A DNA stretch of 64,000 nucleotides, from contig NZ_LMHT01000035.1 of the NCBI RefSeq assembly GCF_001429025.1, forward strand, positions 52,489-116,488, given 5' to 3'. The number at the start of each line of letters is the position of its first letter. The stretch's first letter is position 1. The notes beneath the pieces were generated by a model that had not been told where the DNA came from, searched no databases, and was given only the letters and a program-made list of their open reading frames with translations. Source of the DNA: Phenylobacterium sp. Root700 (GTDB lineage: Bacteria > Pseudomonadota > Alphaproteobacteria > Caulobacterales > Caulobacteraceae). Shown here piece by piece: positions 63,394 through 64,000 of the stretch. A program made the position numbers and the translations under genes.

Positions 63394-64000
63394 TCAGCTC
63401 ATTCCGGCGATTTCGGTGATGGCGCGATGGGCCTGGTCGATCGCCACATCGGTGTAGGCGTCCCAGCCGGCGTCAGAGTTCGCGATGGTGACACGCCCGA
63501 TCGGCTGCCGAGCCGTTTCGGCGCGGACCTTCTGAACCGCTGGATCGTCGGTCAGAGATTCCGGGGTGTAGGCATAGCCGTGCGCCCATCGGTTGACCGT
63601 GATGCCAGCGACGTCGCGGTCGAAGACGAACCCGCCAGGTCCGAGGATCCTGGTCATCTCGTCACGGATGTTGGTTTCGAAATCCCCGAAGGTCATCGTG
63701 TAGAGCTTGGTTCGGCCGGCGCGATACTGCTCGCGCATGCCCAGGCCGACATTGGGCTCCGTCGGCACATGGAGAAGGTGAGCGATGATCGGATCGTCCG
63801 GCGTGCGGGCGAAGTGGTAGTCGCCCAGACTGACCGGGAAATCGAGCGACATCGACGGGAACATGCCGCCCGGGTTCGAGACCCCGTTGATCCCGAGCTT
63901 CGACCAGGCGCGCCAATTGCGCATCGCCACGTTGATATAGACCAGCGGCGCCTTGACGTTCATGTGCAGCGCCTCGGCCTGGGCCTCGGGCACGCCTTCC
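63394..64000 (-). CDS. Spermidine-dehydrogenase-like FAD/NAD(P)-binding protein, C-terminal part
   Basis: The gene runs off the right edge; about 200 C-terminal residues are visible. They match the C-terminal half of periplasmic spermidine dehydrogenases and related flavin amine oxidases. Examples are VKAPLVYINVAMRNWRAWSK, a central LGPGGFVFDRDVAGITVNRW segment and NSDAGWDAYTDVAIDQAHRA near the end (FAD-contacting). The N-terminal FAD motif is outside the window, so the call rests on this half only. Electron transfer to the adjacent cytochrome c is likely. Confidence 0.78.
   Translation of the reverse strand, partial: EGVPEAQAEALHMNVKAPLVYINVAMRNWRAWSKLGINGVSNPGGMFPSMSLDFPVSLGDYHFARTPDDPIIAHLLHVPTEPNVGLGMREQYRAGRTKLYTMTFGDFETNIRDEMTRILGPGGFVFDRDVAGITVNRWAHGYAYTPESLTDDPAVQKVRAETARQPIGRVTIANSDAGWDAYTDVAIDQAHRAITEIAGMS

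Overview
The window is about 64 kb of high-GC, gene-dense chromosomal DNA with no rRNA, tRNA, CRISPR array, transposase or phage gene that I can recognise. The gene content points to an alphaproteobacterium of the Caulobacterales (Caulobacter or Phenylobacterium type). The signs are three large TonB-dependent receptors, a rpsF-rpsR-rplI cluster, a radA-cvpA-purF run, a yfgM/bamB/der run, and an SOS box of the GTTC-N7-GTTC form typical of alphaproteobacteria. The genus is an inference, because no rRNA is present.

Layout. 0.1-3.9 kb: fabG and fabD (minus strand), then an alcohol dehydrogenase and a small-molecule kinase (plus). 3.9-8.2 kb: a LolD-like ATPase, FtsX-like permease and AttH/CrtC-like secreted protein operon. 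8.3-15.2 kb: a secreted hypothetical protein, an acyl-CoA thioesterase, a single-domain globin facing an S9 peptidase, a divergent HxlR regulator with an SDR and a DsbA-like isomerase, and two small proteins. 15.5-25 kb: TonB receptor 1, purC, a periplasmic peroxiredoxin, rpsF-rpsR-rplI, a TonB-type energy transducer and TonB receptor 2. 25-38 kb is mostly housekeeping: dnaB, alr, a Yip1-domain protein, radA-cvpA-purF, a BASS transporter, an SDR, der, bamB and yfgM-like. 38-46 kb: a DAACS transporter with TetR, an XRE-type regulator, panB, an ECF sigma factor between two membrane proteins, an ArsC/Spx-like protein and a subtilisin autotransporter.

46-57 kb is the main accessory region. It starts with a LigT-family RNA phosphodiesterase gene preceded by a canonical SOS box. 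Next comes a sugar-catabolic cluster: gluconate-dehydrogenase subunit 3 family protein, GMC oxidoreductase, two DUF1080 proteins, two TIM-barrel isomerases/epimerases, a Gfo/Idh/MocA oxidoreductase, a nucleoside/sugar-type MFS permease and a LacI regulator. Together these fit a pathway that oxidises a glycoside at C3 and then cleaves the 3-keto-glycoside.

57-64 kb: a VOC protein, a Tat-exported amidohydrolase, TonB receptor 3, a cytochrome c and the C-terminal part of a spermidine-dehydrogenase-like flavoprotein cut by the window edge. The long gaps around the amidohydrolase and receptor 3 share GATCACA-containing elements that look like binding sites of one regulator. A recurring local feature is convergent gene pairs whose two stop codons share one CTAG tetranucleotide.
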